A stretch of DNA of 64,000 nt from Jatrophihabitans endophyticus (lineage in GTDB: Bacteria; Actinomycetota; Actinomycetes; Mycobacteriales; Jatrophihabitantaceae), in NCBI RefSeq assembly GCF_900129455.1, contig NZ_FQVU01000001.1:248001-312000 (forward strand). The letters are read 5' to 3'. The position numbers and the translations under genes are program-made. Under the pieces are notes generated by a model. That model was not told the DNA's origin, searched no databases, and saw only the letters and a list, made by a program, of their open reading frames with translations. The first letter of the stretch is position 1, and each line of letters begins with the position of its first letter. Shown here piece by piece: positions 8,472-19,322 of the stretch.

Positions 8472-8600
8472 TCAGAGCAGGTAGTGCTGTCGCAGCACGA
8501 CCAGGACGACGACGACGAGCAGCGCCAGCAGGCCCTTCCACAGCATCCGCCGCTCGGTGCGACGGTCGGCCGCCAGTTCGGTCCTGGCCCTCCTGCTCAT
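8472..8600 (-). CDS. 42-residue membrane peptide coupled to the GT2 glycosyltransferase
   Basis: A short basic N-terminus (SRRARTELAADRRTERR) is followed by one membrane segment (WKGLLALLVVVVLVVLRQHY). The ATG at 8600-8598 shares bases with the TGA of the glycosyltransferase (ATGA). Termination on that gene therefore probably delivers ribosomes to this one, which is strong evidence that it is translated. It is last in the five-gene operon and may stabilise the membrane glycosyltransferase; that role is inferred. Confidence 0.68.
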   Translation of the reverse strand: MSRRARTELAADRRTERRMLWKGLLALLVVVVLVVLRQHYLL

Positions 8601-10105
8601 GCCGCCACCTTGACCTTCCCGGTCTTGACCGTCTTGTCCCACGTCGCGGTGGCGCCGCGGGCCTCGGCCACGTAGGCGGCGAACGTGATCGCGCACAGCA
8701 GCGGGCCGTAGCCGACGAGGAAGAGCAGCACGCCGCCGAACCACCCGAGATCGCGGACCGAGTCGAGCCGGTAGACCAGATAGGCGGCGAGCATGCACGC
8801 CGCACCCCACCCGTACGCGGCGAGGGCGAGGCCGGCGCGGACGTGCGCGTCCCAGCCGAGGCCGAGGTGCTCGCACACCGAGCGCACCAGCTCGTGCATC
8901 GGCCGCGGCGCGAGCACCCACAGGATCACGACGAGACTGACGAGGCCCGGGAACGCGAACGCCTGCCGCCAGGTGCGCGCCGCCACCTGTCGGTCGACCA
9001 GCAGCGTGAAGACGGTGGTGAGGACGAAGCCGAGGCTGTTGACGATCCACAGCAACCGGAACGCGTCGTGGCCGCGACCGTCGTCGGCGAACCAGAGCGT
9101 CACCAGCGCGGCCGACGACGCGACCATAAAGGCGGGCAGCAGCAGGGTCGACCACCACATGAGCCCGAACCACGGCCGGCCGAGCCGGTGCGTGCGCGAC
9201 GGGCGGAAGAACACGCCGCGGAAGCGGCGCGCGACCTGCACGTTGCCGCGCGACCAGCGCAACCGCTGCTTCCACAGCCCGACGACGCCCGCGGGCTCCT
9301 CGGCCAGGCAGTGCGCGTTGCCGTCGAACACCACGCGGCGGCCCGCGAGCTGGGTGAGGAAGGTAGTCACGGTGTCCTCGGCCAGCGTCGTGGTGTCGAT
9401 CGTGCCGCCGAGCTGTTCGAGGTTCGCCCGGGTGTGCAGCTGCGCGCCGCCGGCGAGGCAGCCCTGCGCACCGGCGACGTTCTGCGCGCGCCGGCCGACC
9501 GCCTGCGCCGCCGCGTACTCGTAGCCGATGTAGCGGTTCATCCAGTTCGGCGGCTCGCTGGCCTCCTTGATGAACGCGGTGACGGCACCGACGTTCTCGT
9601 CGGCGAGGTGACGGGTCATCCGCCGGACGGACGTCGGCTCGAACACGACGTCGGCGTCGGTGATCAGGACCGCCTCGGCCCAGTCGTCGGCGAGGATCTC
9701 GCGCAGGCCGTGGTTCAGCGTGTGCGCCTTGCCCTCGCCGCCGCGGGCCCGGCGCAGGTGGAGCACCCGCCCGGGGTACTGCGCGCTCTTCGCCGCCATC
9801 AGCTCGGGCGTCTCGTCGGTGGACGCGTCGTCCACGACCACCAGCCGCAGCGCGTCGGGCGGGTAGTCCAGCGCCATCATCCGGTCGACGCTGAAGCGCA
9901 GCACGGCGGCCTCGTTCCAGGCCGGGACGAGGACCGCGACGCGCGGCAGGCGGTCGACGTCGACCTCGTCCGGTGCGTAATGGTCCCGGACCCGGTGCGC
10001 CGCGGCCAGCACGACCTGCACGACGGTGACCGCGTTGGGGACGGCGCCGAGCATCACGAAGCCGACGAGGACCCAGAGGCCCGCCCCGGTCAGCCACTCG
10101 CTCAT
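8597..10105 (-). CDS. Membrane family-2 glycosyltransferase (processive polysaccharide-synthase type)
   Basis: A 502-residue inverting GT-A enzyme. It has an N-terminal membrane helix (about 5-32), a cytoplasmic catalytic domain with VAVLVPAWNEA, VVVDDAST, the DxD motif in LITDADVVF, the ED motif in TTTLAEDTVTTF and KQRLRWSRGN (QxxRW), then about five C-terminal membrane helices. This architecture is that of synthases of poly-N-acetylglucosamine, hyaluronan or cellulose type, which polymerise and extrude a glycan. The ATG at 10105 overlaps the PHP gene stop (ATGA). The glycan made is unknown. Confidence 0.88.
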   Translation of the reverse strand: MSEWLTGAGLWVLVGFVMLGAVPNAVTVVQVVLAAAHRVRDHYAPDEVDVDRLPRVAVLVPAWNEAAVLRFSVDRMMALDYPPDALRLVVVDDASTDETPELMAAKSAQYPGRVLHLRRARGGEGKAHTLNHGLREILADDWAEAVLITDADVVFEPTSVRRMTRHLADENVGAVTAFIKEASEPPNWMNRYIGYEYAAAQAVGRRAQNVAGAQGCLAGGAQLHTRANLEQLGGTIDTTTLAEDTVTTFLTQLAGRRVVFDGNAHCLAEEPAGVVGLWKQRLRWSRGNVQVARRFRGVFFRPSRTHRLGRPWFGLMWWSTLLLPAFMVASSAALVTLWFADDGRGHDAFRLLWIVNSLGFVLTTVFTLLVDRQVAARTWRQAFAFPGLVSLVVILWVLAPRPMHELVRSVCEHLGLGWDAHVRAGLALAAYGWGAACMLAAYLVYRLDSVRDLGWFGGVLLFLVGYGPLLCAITFAAYVAEARGATATWDKTVKTGKVKVAA

Positions 10106-10869
10106 CGCGACGCCCCGACCTCGGTCGCGGTCACCGCAGCGGGCGGGAGCGTCCCGAGTACGGCGAGGGCGTGGTCCCAGGCGCCGACGGCGGTGGTCGC
10201 GTGGGCGTCGCTGCCGGCGACCACGCGGACGCCCGCGGCCAGCAGGAACGCGACCGTGTGCCGGGTCGGCGTGCGCCACTTCTCGTTGACCTCGATCGCG
10301 GCGTCGGCTCGCAGGCAGGCCTCGGCGAGGCGCGTGCGGTGCTCGTCGGTGACGTCGTCCTCGTCGAGCCCCATCTTGGGCAGCAGGCTGAACGGGTGCA
10401 CGACGATCGCCGGGTACGGCGCGAGCGCGACCGCGCGGCAGGTGGCCTCGACCAGGCCGGCGACGACGGCCGCGGCATCGAGCCGGCCGGCCGCGAGGCG
10501 CTCGCGCATGTCACGTGGTCCCACCGGCCCGTCCGCACCGGGGTACTGGTGGTCGGCGACCAGGACGTAGTCCAGCCGGGGCAGCCGGCTCGGCAGATCG
10601 AGCCGGCCCGCGGCGTCGAGGATCTTGGCCTCGACACCGCAGCGGATCGTGAGGCCGGGGCGACGCAGGGCGCGCACGCGCACCGCGTAGTCGCCCACCC
10701 AGTCGCTGTCGGCACGCACGTGGTCGGACAGCCCCCAGGTGTGCAGGCCGGCCGCGGCCGCCGCGTCGGCCATGGCGTCGGGGTCGGCGGTGCCGTCGGT
10801 GAGCGTGGAGTGCGTATGGAGGTCGCTGCCGAGGTCGACGGCGCTCCGTCCGCGGTCAGCGGCCGTCAT
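10102..10869 (-). CDS. PHP-domain metal-dependent phosphoesterase
   Basis: A 255-residue stand-alone PHP protein. Metal-ligand motifs are DLHTHSTLTDG (about res 16-26), LSDH, the Glu in GVEAKI, ADHQYPG, VHPFSLL and GSDAHAT, a histidinol-phosphatase-like set. The substrate is unknown; a phosphorylated sugar or nucleotide intermediate of the operon's product is plausible. It starts at ATG 10869, overlapping the ATP-grasp gene end by 14 nt, and stops on the glycosyltransferase ATG. Confidence 0.85.
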   Translation of the reverse strand: MTAADRGRSAVDLGSDLHTHSTLTDGTADPDAMADAAAAAGLHTWGLSDHVRADSDWVGDYAVRVRALRRPGLTIRCGVEAKILDAAGRLDLPSRLPRLDYVLVADHQYPGADGPVGPRDMRERLAAGRLDAAAVVAGLVEATCRAVALAPYPAIVVHPFSLLPKMGLDEDDVTDEHRTRLAEACLRADAAIEVNEKWRTPTRHTVAFLLAAGVRVVAGSDAHATTAVGAWDHALAVLGTLPPAAVTATEVGASR

Positions 10870-11869
10870 GGGAGGGCACCAGGCCGTACTCGTCGATCGG
10901 GACGACGACGTCGCCCCAGTGCCGGACGACCGCGACCTCGCGGAAGTCCAGCCGCTCGGGCAGCGGCTCGCCGAAGGCCGCGCGCACCGCCAGCAGCGGC
11001 ATGTCGATGCCGGCGGCCTGGGTGAGGGCCATGGTGCCGGGGAAGCGCGCGTTGACCTCCAGCAGGGCGGCCGATCCCTCCGCGTCGAGCTTGACCTGCA
11101 CGTTGACGACGCCCTGGGCGCCGATGAGCTCGGCGACCTCGCGGCCGAAGGTCTCCAGCGCCGGGTCGGCGACGGTGCGCCCGGCGACCGCGATCCCGGA
11201 GTCGACCTTGTCGCGGCGGCGCGGGACGGCGGCCACGACACCCCCGCCGGGGCGGCACAGCACGTCGATCGAGTACTCGTCGCCGGGCAGCAGCTCCTGC
11301 GCCAGGACGTCGCCGGCGCGGTCGGCGTCGGTCAGCTCGCCGGGGCCGGCGACGACGCGGAAGCCGCGGCCGCCGGCGCCGCTGCGCGGCTTGACGATGA
11401 AGGGCGCACCGAGGGCGGCGAGCTCGGCGTCGGTCGTCGCGCCGTCGAGCACGAGCGACTGCGGCACCCGCACGCGGCCGGCGCAGCGCTGCATGAGCGT
11501 GGACTTGTCCAGACAGGTACGCAGCGTGTCCGGCGACTCGACGAGGACGCGGATGCCGTGCTCGGCGAAGCGGTCCGCGGCGAGCGAGACCTCGAGCAGC
11601 TCGGCGTCGACGGTGGGCGCGACCAGGTCCGCGTGGTGCGCGACGGCCGCCGCGAGCAGGGCGTCGACGAAGTCGGGCGAGTCGCCGCGCGGGAGCAGGA
11701 CGCGCCGCGACGCGTCGGTGAGGTAGAGCCCGACCGCGACCGGGTCGATGTCGGCGGCGACCAGCTCGGCGTGCCCGGCCAGGCTGCGCAGGAGGGTCAC
11801 GGCGGCCGCGCCGCCGGCGCCGGTGACGAGCACCGTGCCGAGCGACGAGGGTGACGACTGCGTGGTCAC
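10856..11869 (-). CDS. ATP-grasp carboxylate-amine/thiol ligase
   Basis: A 337-residue ligase with an N-terminal Rossmann-like pre-ATP-grasp domain (VLVTGAGGAAAVTLLRSL). The ATP-grasp fold follows: LDKSTLMQRC, PFIVKPRSGAGGRGF (ATP loop), AQELLPGDEYSIDVLC and the metal-binding LLEVNARFPGT. The layout resembles carbamoyl-phosphate-synthase-like and PylC-like ligases, which join a carboxylate to an amine through an acyl phosphate. The GTG start overlaps the PIG-L stop (GTGA). In context it could modify an amine exposed by the deacetylase; this is inference. Confidence 0.85.
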   Translation of the reverse strand: MTTQSSPSSLGTVLVTGAGGAAAVTLLRSLAGHAELVAADIDPVAVGLYLTDASRRVLLPRGDSPDFVDALLAAAVAHHADLVAPTVDAELLEVSLAADRFAEHGIRVLVESPDTLRTCLDKSTLMQRCAGRVRVPQSLVLDGATTDAELAALGAPFIVKPRSGAGGRGFRVVAGPGELTDADRAGDVLAQELLPGDEYSIDVLCRPGGGVVAAVPRRRDKVDSGIAVAGRTVADPALETFGREVAELIGAQGVVNVQVKLDAEGSAALLEVNARFPGTMALTQAAGIDMPLLAVRAAFGEPLPERLDFREVAVVRHWGDVVVPIDEYGLVPSHDGR

Positions 11870-13047
11870 GGGACCTCCACCGGGACGACCGCCATGCCGA
11901 CGGGGGCGCTGACCGAGTGCCGCAGCTCGCCGACCGAACGGATGACCTCGAAGGGTTCGGCGTAACGCGCGTTGGCGGCGAGGTGGCGCGCCCAGTAACG
12001 CGCCGACGCGGTCACGAGCTCGGGTTCGAGGTAGCTGCGGCCGTCCTGCGACGCGAACAGCTCCAGCACCTCGACCTTGCGGTGCACCGTGGCGTCGACG
12101 TTGACGAACTGCGTCGGCAGGAAGTCGTTCGTCGCCGACGGCGACTGGTAGGCGAAGACGCGGCGCACGCCACGCGTCGCGCTGGTCGTCGCGGTGCTGA
12201 CGGCGCGGTGGTCCTGGTGGTTGTCGTGGCGCGAGTGCACGTAGACGACGGTCGGGTCGACGGTCCGCACGACCCGCTCGATCATGCGGATCGTGTCGAT
12301 GCCGTCGTCGATCTCGGTGTCGGGCAGATCGCCGAAGAGCAGCTGGGCACCGATGGCGTCCGCGGTGGCGGTGGCCTCGTCGAGGCGCTGGCGCTGGTCG
12401 CCGCCGACGGCGCCGCGGCTCAGCGTGAGGATCGAGACCCGGTCGCCGCGCCGCCGGTGGTCCAGCAGCGTCCCGCCGCAGCCGATCTCGACGTCGTCGG
12501 GGTGCGCGCCGATGGCGAGCACCCGCTCGCGCATCGCGCCCGCCCGGGTCATGCCCGAGCGCAGCGACAGGTGCAGCGCGCCGTGGGCGGTGAGGTCCAC
12601 GACGTCGGTCACGCCGGCCCGGATCGCGCGCACCAGCACCTCGGGTCGCTCGACGGGCCCCTCGTGCACGAGCTTCACCCGCGCCGACGGCGAGGTCGCG
12701 TGCCAATCGCGAATCCTCGCGATGGCCTCGTCGCTGTCGAGGGCGTCGACGCCGAGCACGAGGAACGTGAACGGGCCGGCCGCGGCCAGCGTGGTCGCGA
12801 CGTCCTCGACGGCGGTCGTGACGGGCTGAAAGCCGAGCTGGGTGACCACGTCGACGGTGGTCGGCGCGACGGCCTCGCCCACGATGACGGCGACGCGCGC
12901 CGGCCAGTCGCGGACGAGAGCGACGCCGGGGCCGAAGTCGCCGGCCCACGGCGTGTACAGGGGGGTCGACGCGCTGCGGCCGCTCTCGCGCACCGCTCGG
13001 CCGCCCCGCAGCGGAATCACGACGGAGCCTTGCACCTCGGTAGTCAT
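11866..13047 (-). CDS. PIG-L (LmbE-like) deacetylase with N-terminal receiver-like domain
   Basis: A 393-residue protein. About 50-165 looks like a degenerate response-regulator receiver fold (RVAVIVGEAVAPTTVDVV, FLVLGVDALDSDEAIARI, LVRAIRAGVTDVVDL). About 190-393 is a zinc-dependent N-acetyl deacetylase with the signature AIGAHPDDVEIGCGG and the later metal histidines in HSRHDNHQDHRAV. PIG-L enzymes deacetylate GlcNAc moieties on small molecules or lipid-linked sugars. It is the first gene of the operon, and the fusion to a receiver-like domain is unusual for the family. Confidence 0.85.
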   Translation of the reverse strand: MTTEVQGSVVIPLRGGRAVRESGRSASTPLYTPWAGDFGPGVALVRDWPARVAVIVGEAVAPTTVDVVTQLGFQPVTTAVEDVATTLAAAGPFTFLVLGVDALDSDEAIARIRDWHATSPSARVKLVHEGPVERPEVLVRAIRAGVTDVVDLTAHGALHLSLRSGMTRAGAMRERVLAIGAHPDDVEIGCGGTLLDHRRRGDRVSILTLSRGAVGGDQRQRLDEATATADAIGAQLLFGDLPDTEIDDGIDTIRMIERVVRTVDPTVVYVHSRHDNHQDHRAVSTATTSATRGVRRVFAYQSPSATNDFLPTQFVNVDATVHRKVEVLELFASQDGRSYLEPELVTASARYWARHLAANARYAEPFEVIRSVGELRHSVSAPVGMAVVPVEVP

Positions 13048-13106
13048 GCCGTCCGTTCGCCTCGATCCGACGTGCTGTCCGGGCCCACCCCGCACGCTTG
13101 TGGACC

Positions 13107-13135
13107 ACGCTAGCGCTCTGTAAGGTTTGCGTAAA
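13107..13135 (-). promoter_or_regulatory. Candidate promoter of the PIG-L operon
   Basis: On the minus strand, TTTACG (13135-13130) and TAGCGT (13112-13107) form a -35/-10 pair with a 17-nt spacer, giving a leader of about 50 nt before the ATG at 13047. Two GTAA half-sites 11 bp apart (13119-13135 region, GTAAGGTTTGCGTAAAG) overlap the -35, as expected for an OmpR-type regulator site. Both are predictions. Confidence 0.4.
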
Positions 13136-13161
13136 GTCATCGCTACAACTCGGAGTGTCAC

Positions 13162-13674
13162 ATGCCCGTCGGAGGTTCCCTCAGCCGGCGAGCGCAACGC
13201 GCCCACGAGCTCGCCGAGGCCGTGTCCCGCAGCGATGCGGCCACGACGCTCGACCCGCGGCTCGCCGCGTTGTGTGACGAGCTGCGCACCGACGGTGCCG
13301 CGCTGTCCGCGGTCAGCGATCGGCGGGTGACGCTCGCCGGCTGCGGCCTGGTCGAGCGCGTCGCCCCCACCGGGACCCACGTCCCGCTCGATGACGCGAT
13401 CTGCGCCAACGTCCTGCGCCACGACGGACTGCTCGCCATCCCCGACACGCGCCTGGACGCGCGGGTCGCCAGCATCCCCGTCGTCCTCGCCGGGCAGGTC
13501 CGCGCCTACCTCGGGTCGCCGGTGCGCTGCGATGGTGTGCTGGTCGGCGTCCTGTGCGTCATCGCCGGCGAGCCGCGCGACTGGACGGCCGACGACGAGG
13601 CGGTCCTGACCCGCTACGCCGACGAGTTCGCCCGCGAGCTGCGACAGCTGCAGGACGGCGCCGCGCTGCCCTGA
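13162..13674 (+). CDS. GAF-domain protein
   Basis: A 170-residue cytoplasmic protein with a single GAF domain (about 25-160). It shows the fold's typical pattern, including LDDAICANVLRHDGLLAIPD, GQVRAYLGSPVRCDGVLVG and LCVIAGEPRDWTADDEAVL. It has no output domain, so it probably binds a small molecule or partner protein. It is transcribed divergently from the PIG-L operon across a 114-bp gap. The ligand is unknown. Confidence 0.75.
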   Translation: MPVGGSLSRRAQRAHELAEAVSRSDAATTLDPRLAALCDELRTDGAALSAVSDRRVTLAGCGLVERVAPTGTHVPLDDAICANVLRHDGLLAIPDTRLDARVASIPVVLAGQVRAYLGSPVRCDGVLVGVLCVIAGEPRDWTADDEAVLTRYADEFARELRQLQDGAALP

Positions 13675-13804
13675 CATCCGGACGACGACACCGGCCGGAC
13701 GCAACTCCGGCCCACCCATGCGGGCGGGGGCGCCCGGTTGGGTACACACCATCATCGAGGCGGGGGTCTCGGGGCGGGGGCCTCACCGTGCATCGGAGCT
13801 CACC

Positions 13805-15601
13805 TTGTCCACCGCCTTCCGTCGCGTGCTCGGCCTGCAGCTGGCCCTCGCACTCGTGCTGGTGGTGCTCTATGCCGTGCAGCCCAACTCCGACGTCACC
13901 GCAGCCCGCGCGGACTCCGTGACGACCACACGCGTCGGATCGGCCGCCGGCGCCGTCACCGACCCCGCTGCCCGCGCCTGGCAGTGGCTCAGCCGGCAGC
14001 TCGGGCCGACCACCGACGTCACCAGCGCGTCCACCGTCACCGCGACCCGCACCTACCCGACGGACTGGACCGGCGCGGTCACCGGTTCGTTCGTGCCGCG
14101 CGGCGTGACCTCCCCCGTCACCGACACCGCCTCGCTCGCCGTCGATCGTCCGACACGCGTCGACGCGTCCTACGCCGGCGTCGTCGAGGGGCACGTGACG
14201 GTCCCGACCACGGCGGGACGGTGGATCGTCCAGGCCTACCGCGACACCCCGACCGGCCGCCGGCAGGTGCCCGTGCAGGCGCAGGTCGACCCGCAGGGTC
14301 GCTTCGCGATCGACCTCGGCCGCGCGACCTCGCCACCCGCCGGCCGGTGGGCCCTCGGCCTGCTCGACGCCGACCACGCGTTCGCCCCGTACGGCACCGC
14401 CTGGCCGTCGGCGGTCTACCGCAACTGGGTGGTGCGCGCCTCGGTGGTCACCGACGCCACCTACCCGGTCGACGAGCAGCCCGCCCGCGCGGACGGGACG
14501 TTCAGCTTCCCGACCAGTCGGCCTGGCACCAAGATCTTCCAGCTCGTCGACCGGACCTCCGGCACGGTGCTCGCCGAGCAGGCGCCCGACTACGGCCTGG
14601 TGCGCAGCGTCGCGGGCTCGGACAACGTCTACGCCTACGACCAGGCCCTCGCCGTGGTGGCCGCGCTCGCGGCCGGCCACCCCGCCGACGACCTCGTCCA
14701 GGGCCTCATCCGCCTGCAGCGTCCGGACGGTGGCTTCGTCGAGGTCGCCGACGTCCGGAACCCGGCCGCGGCCGCACCCGTCACCCGGACCGGCATCTGC
14801 GCCATCGCCACGTACGCGCTGCTGCGCGCCGCGCGGGCCGTGCCCGCCGCGGACCGGGCGGACGTCCTCGCCGCCGCGCGTTCCGGCGTGCGGTGGCTGC
14901 TGGCCCAGCAGCGCGACGACGGCCTGCTCGGCGCCGGGCACGGCGAGCGGCGCGACGACGGCACCGTCGACGCGGACGCGCACCCCGGCTGGGTGTCGAC
15001 CGAGCACAATCTCGACGCCTGGCAGACACTGCACCTCGCCACCGCGGTCCTGCCTGACACCGACACCGACTCCGACGGTGCGGTCTCGCCGGCCACCGTG
15101 CGCCAGCACGCCGACGAGCTGCGCGACGCGATCGTGGATCGGCTGTGGGACGCGGCGGCCGGCCGGTTCCGGCAGGGCATCGCCCCGGACGGCACGCCGG
15201 ACACCGCCGACCCGCTCGACGTCAACTCCTGGGGTGCGCTGTTCCTGCACGCCACCGGGCACGACGAGCTGGCCGAGCTCGCGCTGCGGCACACCGCCGC
15301 GTTCGCGTCGTCCGCGCGGCGGTGGAGCGGCTACCGCGCCTACTACCCGCAGGCCGCGTTCCCCGACGCGCCCGCGAACGTGTGGGCCGAGGGGACGGCC
15401 GGGGTCGCGGTGGCCCAGCAGCGCGTGGCCGGCAGCGACGCGGGCAGCGCCCTCGCCGCCCTTGCGCAGCTGCAGCGCCCCGACGGCTCGCTACCGTGTG
15501 CGGCGGTCGCCGACGACCGCACCGGCATGACGGCAGCGCCGTGCGTCGCGGCCGCCGCCTGGTTCGTGCTCGCCACCGTCCCGGACGGGATCTGGGGTTG
15601 A
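13805..15601 (+). CDS. Secreted or membrane-anchored alpha/alpha-toroid protein
   Basis: About 598 residues from the TTG at 13805 (GGAG 7 nt upstream); an ATG at 13718 would add 29 residues before the signal sequence. A signal anchor (FRRVLGLQLALALVLVVLYA) is followed by a Thr/Ala-rich linker and beta-rich region (about 90-280). A helical repeat domain (about 285-598) then carries QW-like terpenoid-cyclase/prenyltransferase-fold repeats such as LIRLQRPDGGFVEV, WLLAQQRDDGLLG and LAQLQRPDGSLPC. No cyclase DxDD motif is seen, so a glycan-binding or glycan-processing extracytoplasmic role is more likely. No precise family was recognised. Confidence 0.7.
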   Translation: MSTAFRRVLGLQLALALVLVVLYAVQPNSDVTAARADSVTTTRVGSAAGAVTDPAARAWQWLSRQLGPTTDVTSASTVTATRTYPTDWTGAVTGSFVPRGVTSPVTDTASLAVDRPTRVDASYAGVVEGHVTVPTTAGRWIVQAYRDTPTGRRQVPVQAQVDPQGRFAIDLGRATSPPAGRWALGLLDADHAFAPYGTAWPSAVYRNWVVRASVVTDATYPVDEQPARADGTFSFPTSRPGTKIFQLVDRTSGTVLAEQAPDYGLVRSVAGSDNVYAYDQALAVVAALAAGHPADDLVQGLIRLQRPDGGFVEVADVRNPAAAAPVTRTGICAIATYALLRAARAVPAADRADVLAAARSGVRWLLAQQRDDGLLGAGHGERRDDGTVDADAHPGWVSTEHNLDAWQTLHLATAVLPDTDTDSDGAVSPATVRQHADELRDAIVDRLWDAAAGRFRQGIAPDGTPDTADPLDVNSWGALFLHATGHDELAELALRHTAAFASSARRWSGYRAYYPQAAFPDAPANVWAEGTAGVAVAQQRVAGSDAGSALAALAQLQRPDGSLPCAAVADDRTGMTAAPCVAAAAWFVLATVPDGIWG

Positions 15602-15608
15602 GCGCGGG

Positions 15609-18079
<2,471 letters not shown>

Positions 18080-19081
18080 TCAGGGCGCATCGCTGAGCAT
18101 GTCCACGAGCCGCCGGCGCCGCGGCGCCGGGGTCGGCGCCGCGCGGCCCACCCGCAGCAGCACGTGCGGTTGCGTGGCCAGCCGGAGCTCCCGACGCAGC
18201 GCGCCCCGGGTCACCGGCACCTCGATCACCTGGGTGAGCGGGCTCGCGACGAAGCCGTGCCGGGTGATCTCGAGCAGGATGCGCTCCAGCGCCTCGCCCG
18301 CGCGCAGCCACGCGTCGGTGTCGTCGCTCGACGTGCCGAGCAGCAGCAGGCACTGGTGCAGGTTCGAGCGCGTCTCGGTCGGCAGCGCGCCGGTGCCGTG
18401 CGTGTCGAAGTCGCGGATCGGGATCTCGTCGTGCCCACCGGCCACCGCGTGCGGGACGGCCGAGGACGGGACGCCGTCGTCGCGGCGTGGGTCGTCGCTC
18501 GTCCACGCCCGGAGCTCCGCCCGGTAGGCCGGGTCGGCGTTCTGCTGCTGGTCGGCCCGCTGCGACAGCACGGCCGTCACCACGCGGTCCTCGGCGCGCA
18601 CGACCGGATCGAGTTCGGCGTGCTCGGCGGCGGCCGCCGCGACCAGCGACTCGACGAGCTCCTGCGGCACGGGGTCGTCGGCGAACTGCCGACGGTTGGT
18701 GCGACGCAGCTCGACCACCGGGTCGAGCGCGGCCAGGGCCTCGGTCTCGGGGTCGCCGGGCGCGGTCTCCCCGTCGACGGTGATGCGGGCGAGCAGCGTG
18801 GGGTGCTGCGGGTCGCGTACCCGCTCCACCCCGGCGCGGAAGCCCGCGGCGGCCAGCGACACCCGGGCGTTGAACAACGCGCACCCGCAACTGATGATCA
18901 GCTGTCGACCGCTCGGGTCGAGCACCGTCAACCGCCGGGCGGAGTCGGCGTGGACCTCGAGGAAATCGGGACCGAGCACGAAGCGCCAGGGCTGGGTGTT
19001 GTGCACCGACGGCGCGAGGGTCGCCCGGACGGCGGCGCGGCGCAGCGCCTGCGACACCGTAGAGGATGCCAGGACCGGCAT
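18080..19081 (-). CDS. Acg-type nitroreductase-like protein
   Basis: A 333-residue FMN-dependent nitroreductase-fold protein of the Acg (Rv2032) group. Visible segments are [20 protein letters not shown] near the N-terminus, the middle [14 protein letters not shown] and the C-terminal [20 protein letters not shown]. Members of this group are strongly DosR-induced in mycobacteria, and some are thought to sequester flavin rather than reduce substrates. The start at ATG 19081 faces the phosphoketolase gene across a region with two DevR-box-like sites, fitting the same control. Confidence 0.85.
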   Translation of the reverse strand: MPVLASSTVSQALRRAAVRATLAPSVHNTQPWRFVLGPDFLEVHADSARRLTVLDPSGRQLIISCGCALFNARVSLAAAGFRAGVERVRDPQHPTLLARITVDGETAPGDPETEALAALDPVVELRRTNRRQFADDPVPQELVESLVAAAAAEHAELDPVVRAEDRVVTAVLSQRADQQQNADPAYRAELRAWTSDDPRRDDGVPSSAVPHAVAGGHDEIPIRDFDTHGTGALPTETRSNLHQCLLLLGTSSDDTDAWLRAGEALERILLEITRHGFVASPLTQVIEVPVTRGALRRELRLATQPHVLLRVGRAAPTPAPRRRRLVDMLSDAP

Positions 19082-19128
19082 GGTTCACCTTCGATCTGCT
19101 CACGCGGCCGCGCTCGTCGCGACACAAC

Positions 19129-19141
19129 GGGCCTTCGGTCA
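19129..19141. promoter_or_regulatory. DevR-box-like site near the nitroreductase start
   Basis: GGGCCTTCGGTCA resembles the DosR/DevR core GGGAC-N4-GTCCC, differing at the fourth base and at the last two. It lies 48-60 bp upstream of the nitroreductase ATG, an appropriate distance for activation. Confidence 0.45.
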
Positions 19142-19202
19142 GCCGGTGGCCCGGCCGGGGGAAGGCTCACCCCAGGCTGCGACCGGCGGCGCCGACCCAG
19201 CA

Positions 19203-19216
19203 GGGGCAAAGGTCCC
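19203..19216. promoter_or_regulatory. DevR-box-like site upstream of phosphoketolase
   Basis: GGGGCAAAGGTCCC matches GGGAC-N4-GTCCC with a single mismatch (A to G at position 4). It is about 107 bp upstream of the phosphoketolase ATG. It is the best match in the island and supports hypoxic control of xfp-ackA. Confidence 0.55.
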
Positions 19217-19322
19217 AGAGCGGCCCCGTGCGTTGGTCACTGGTCGGCACGCACCGGCAGGGGCAGCCTGGGATAGGCCGGACCGCCGTGTCCTCATCCC
19301 GCAACCCCCGTACGGAGGCGTC

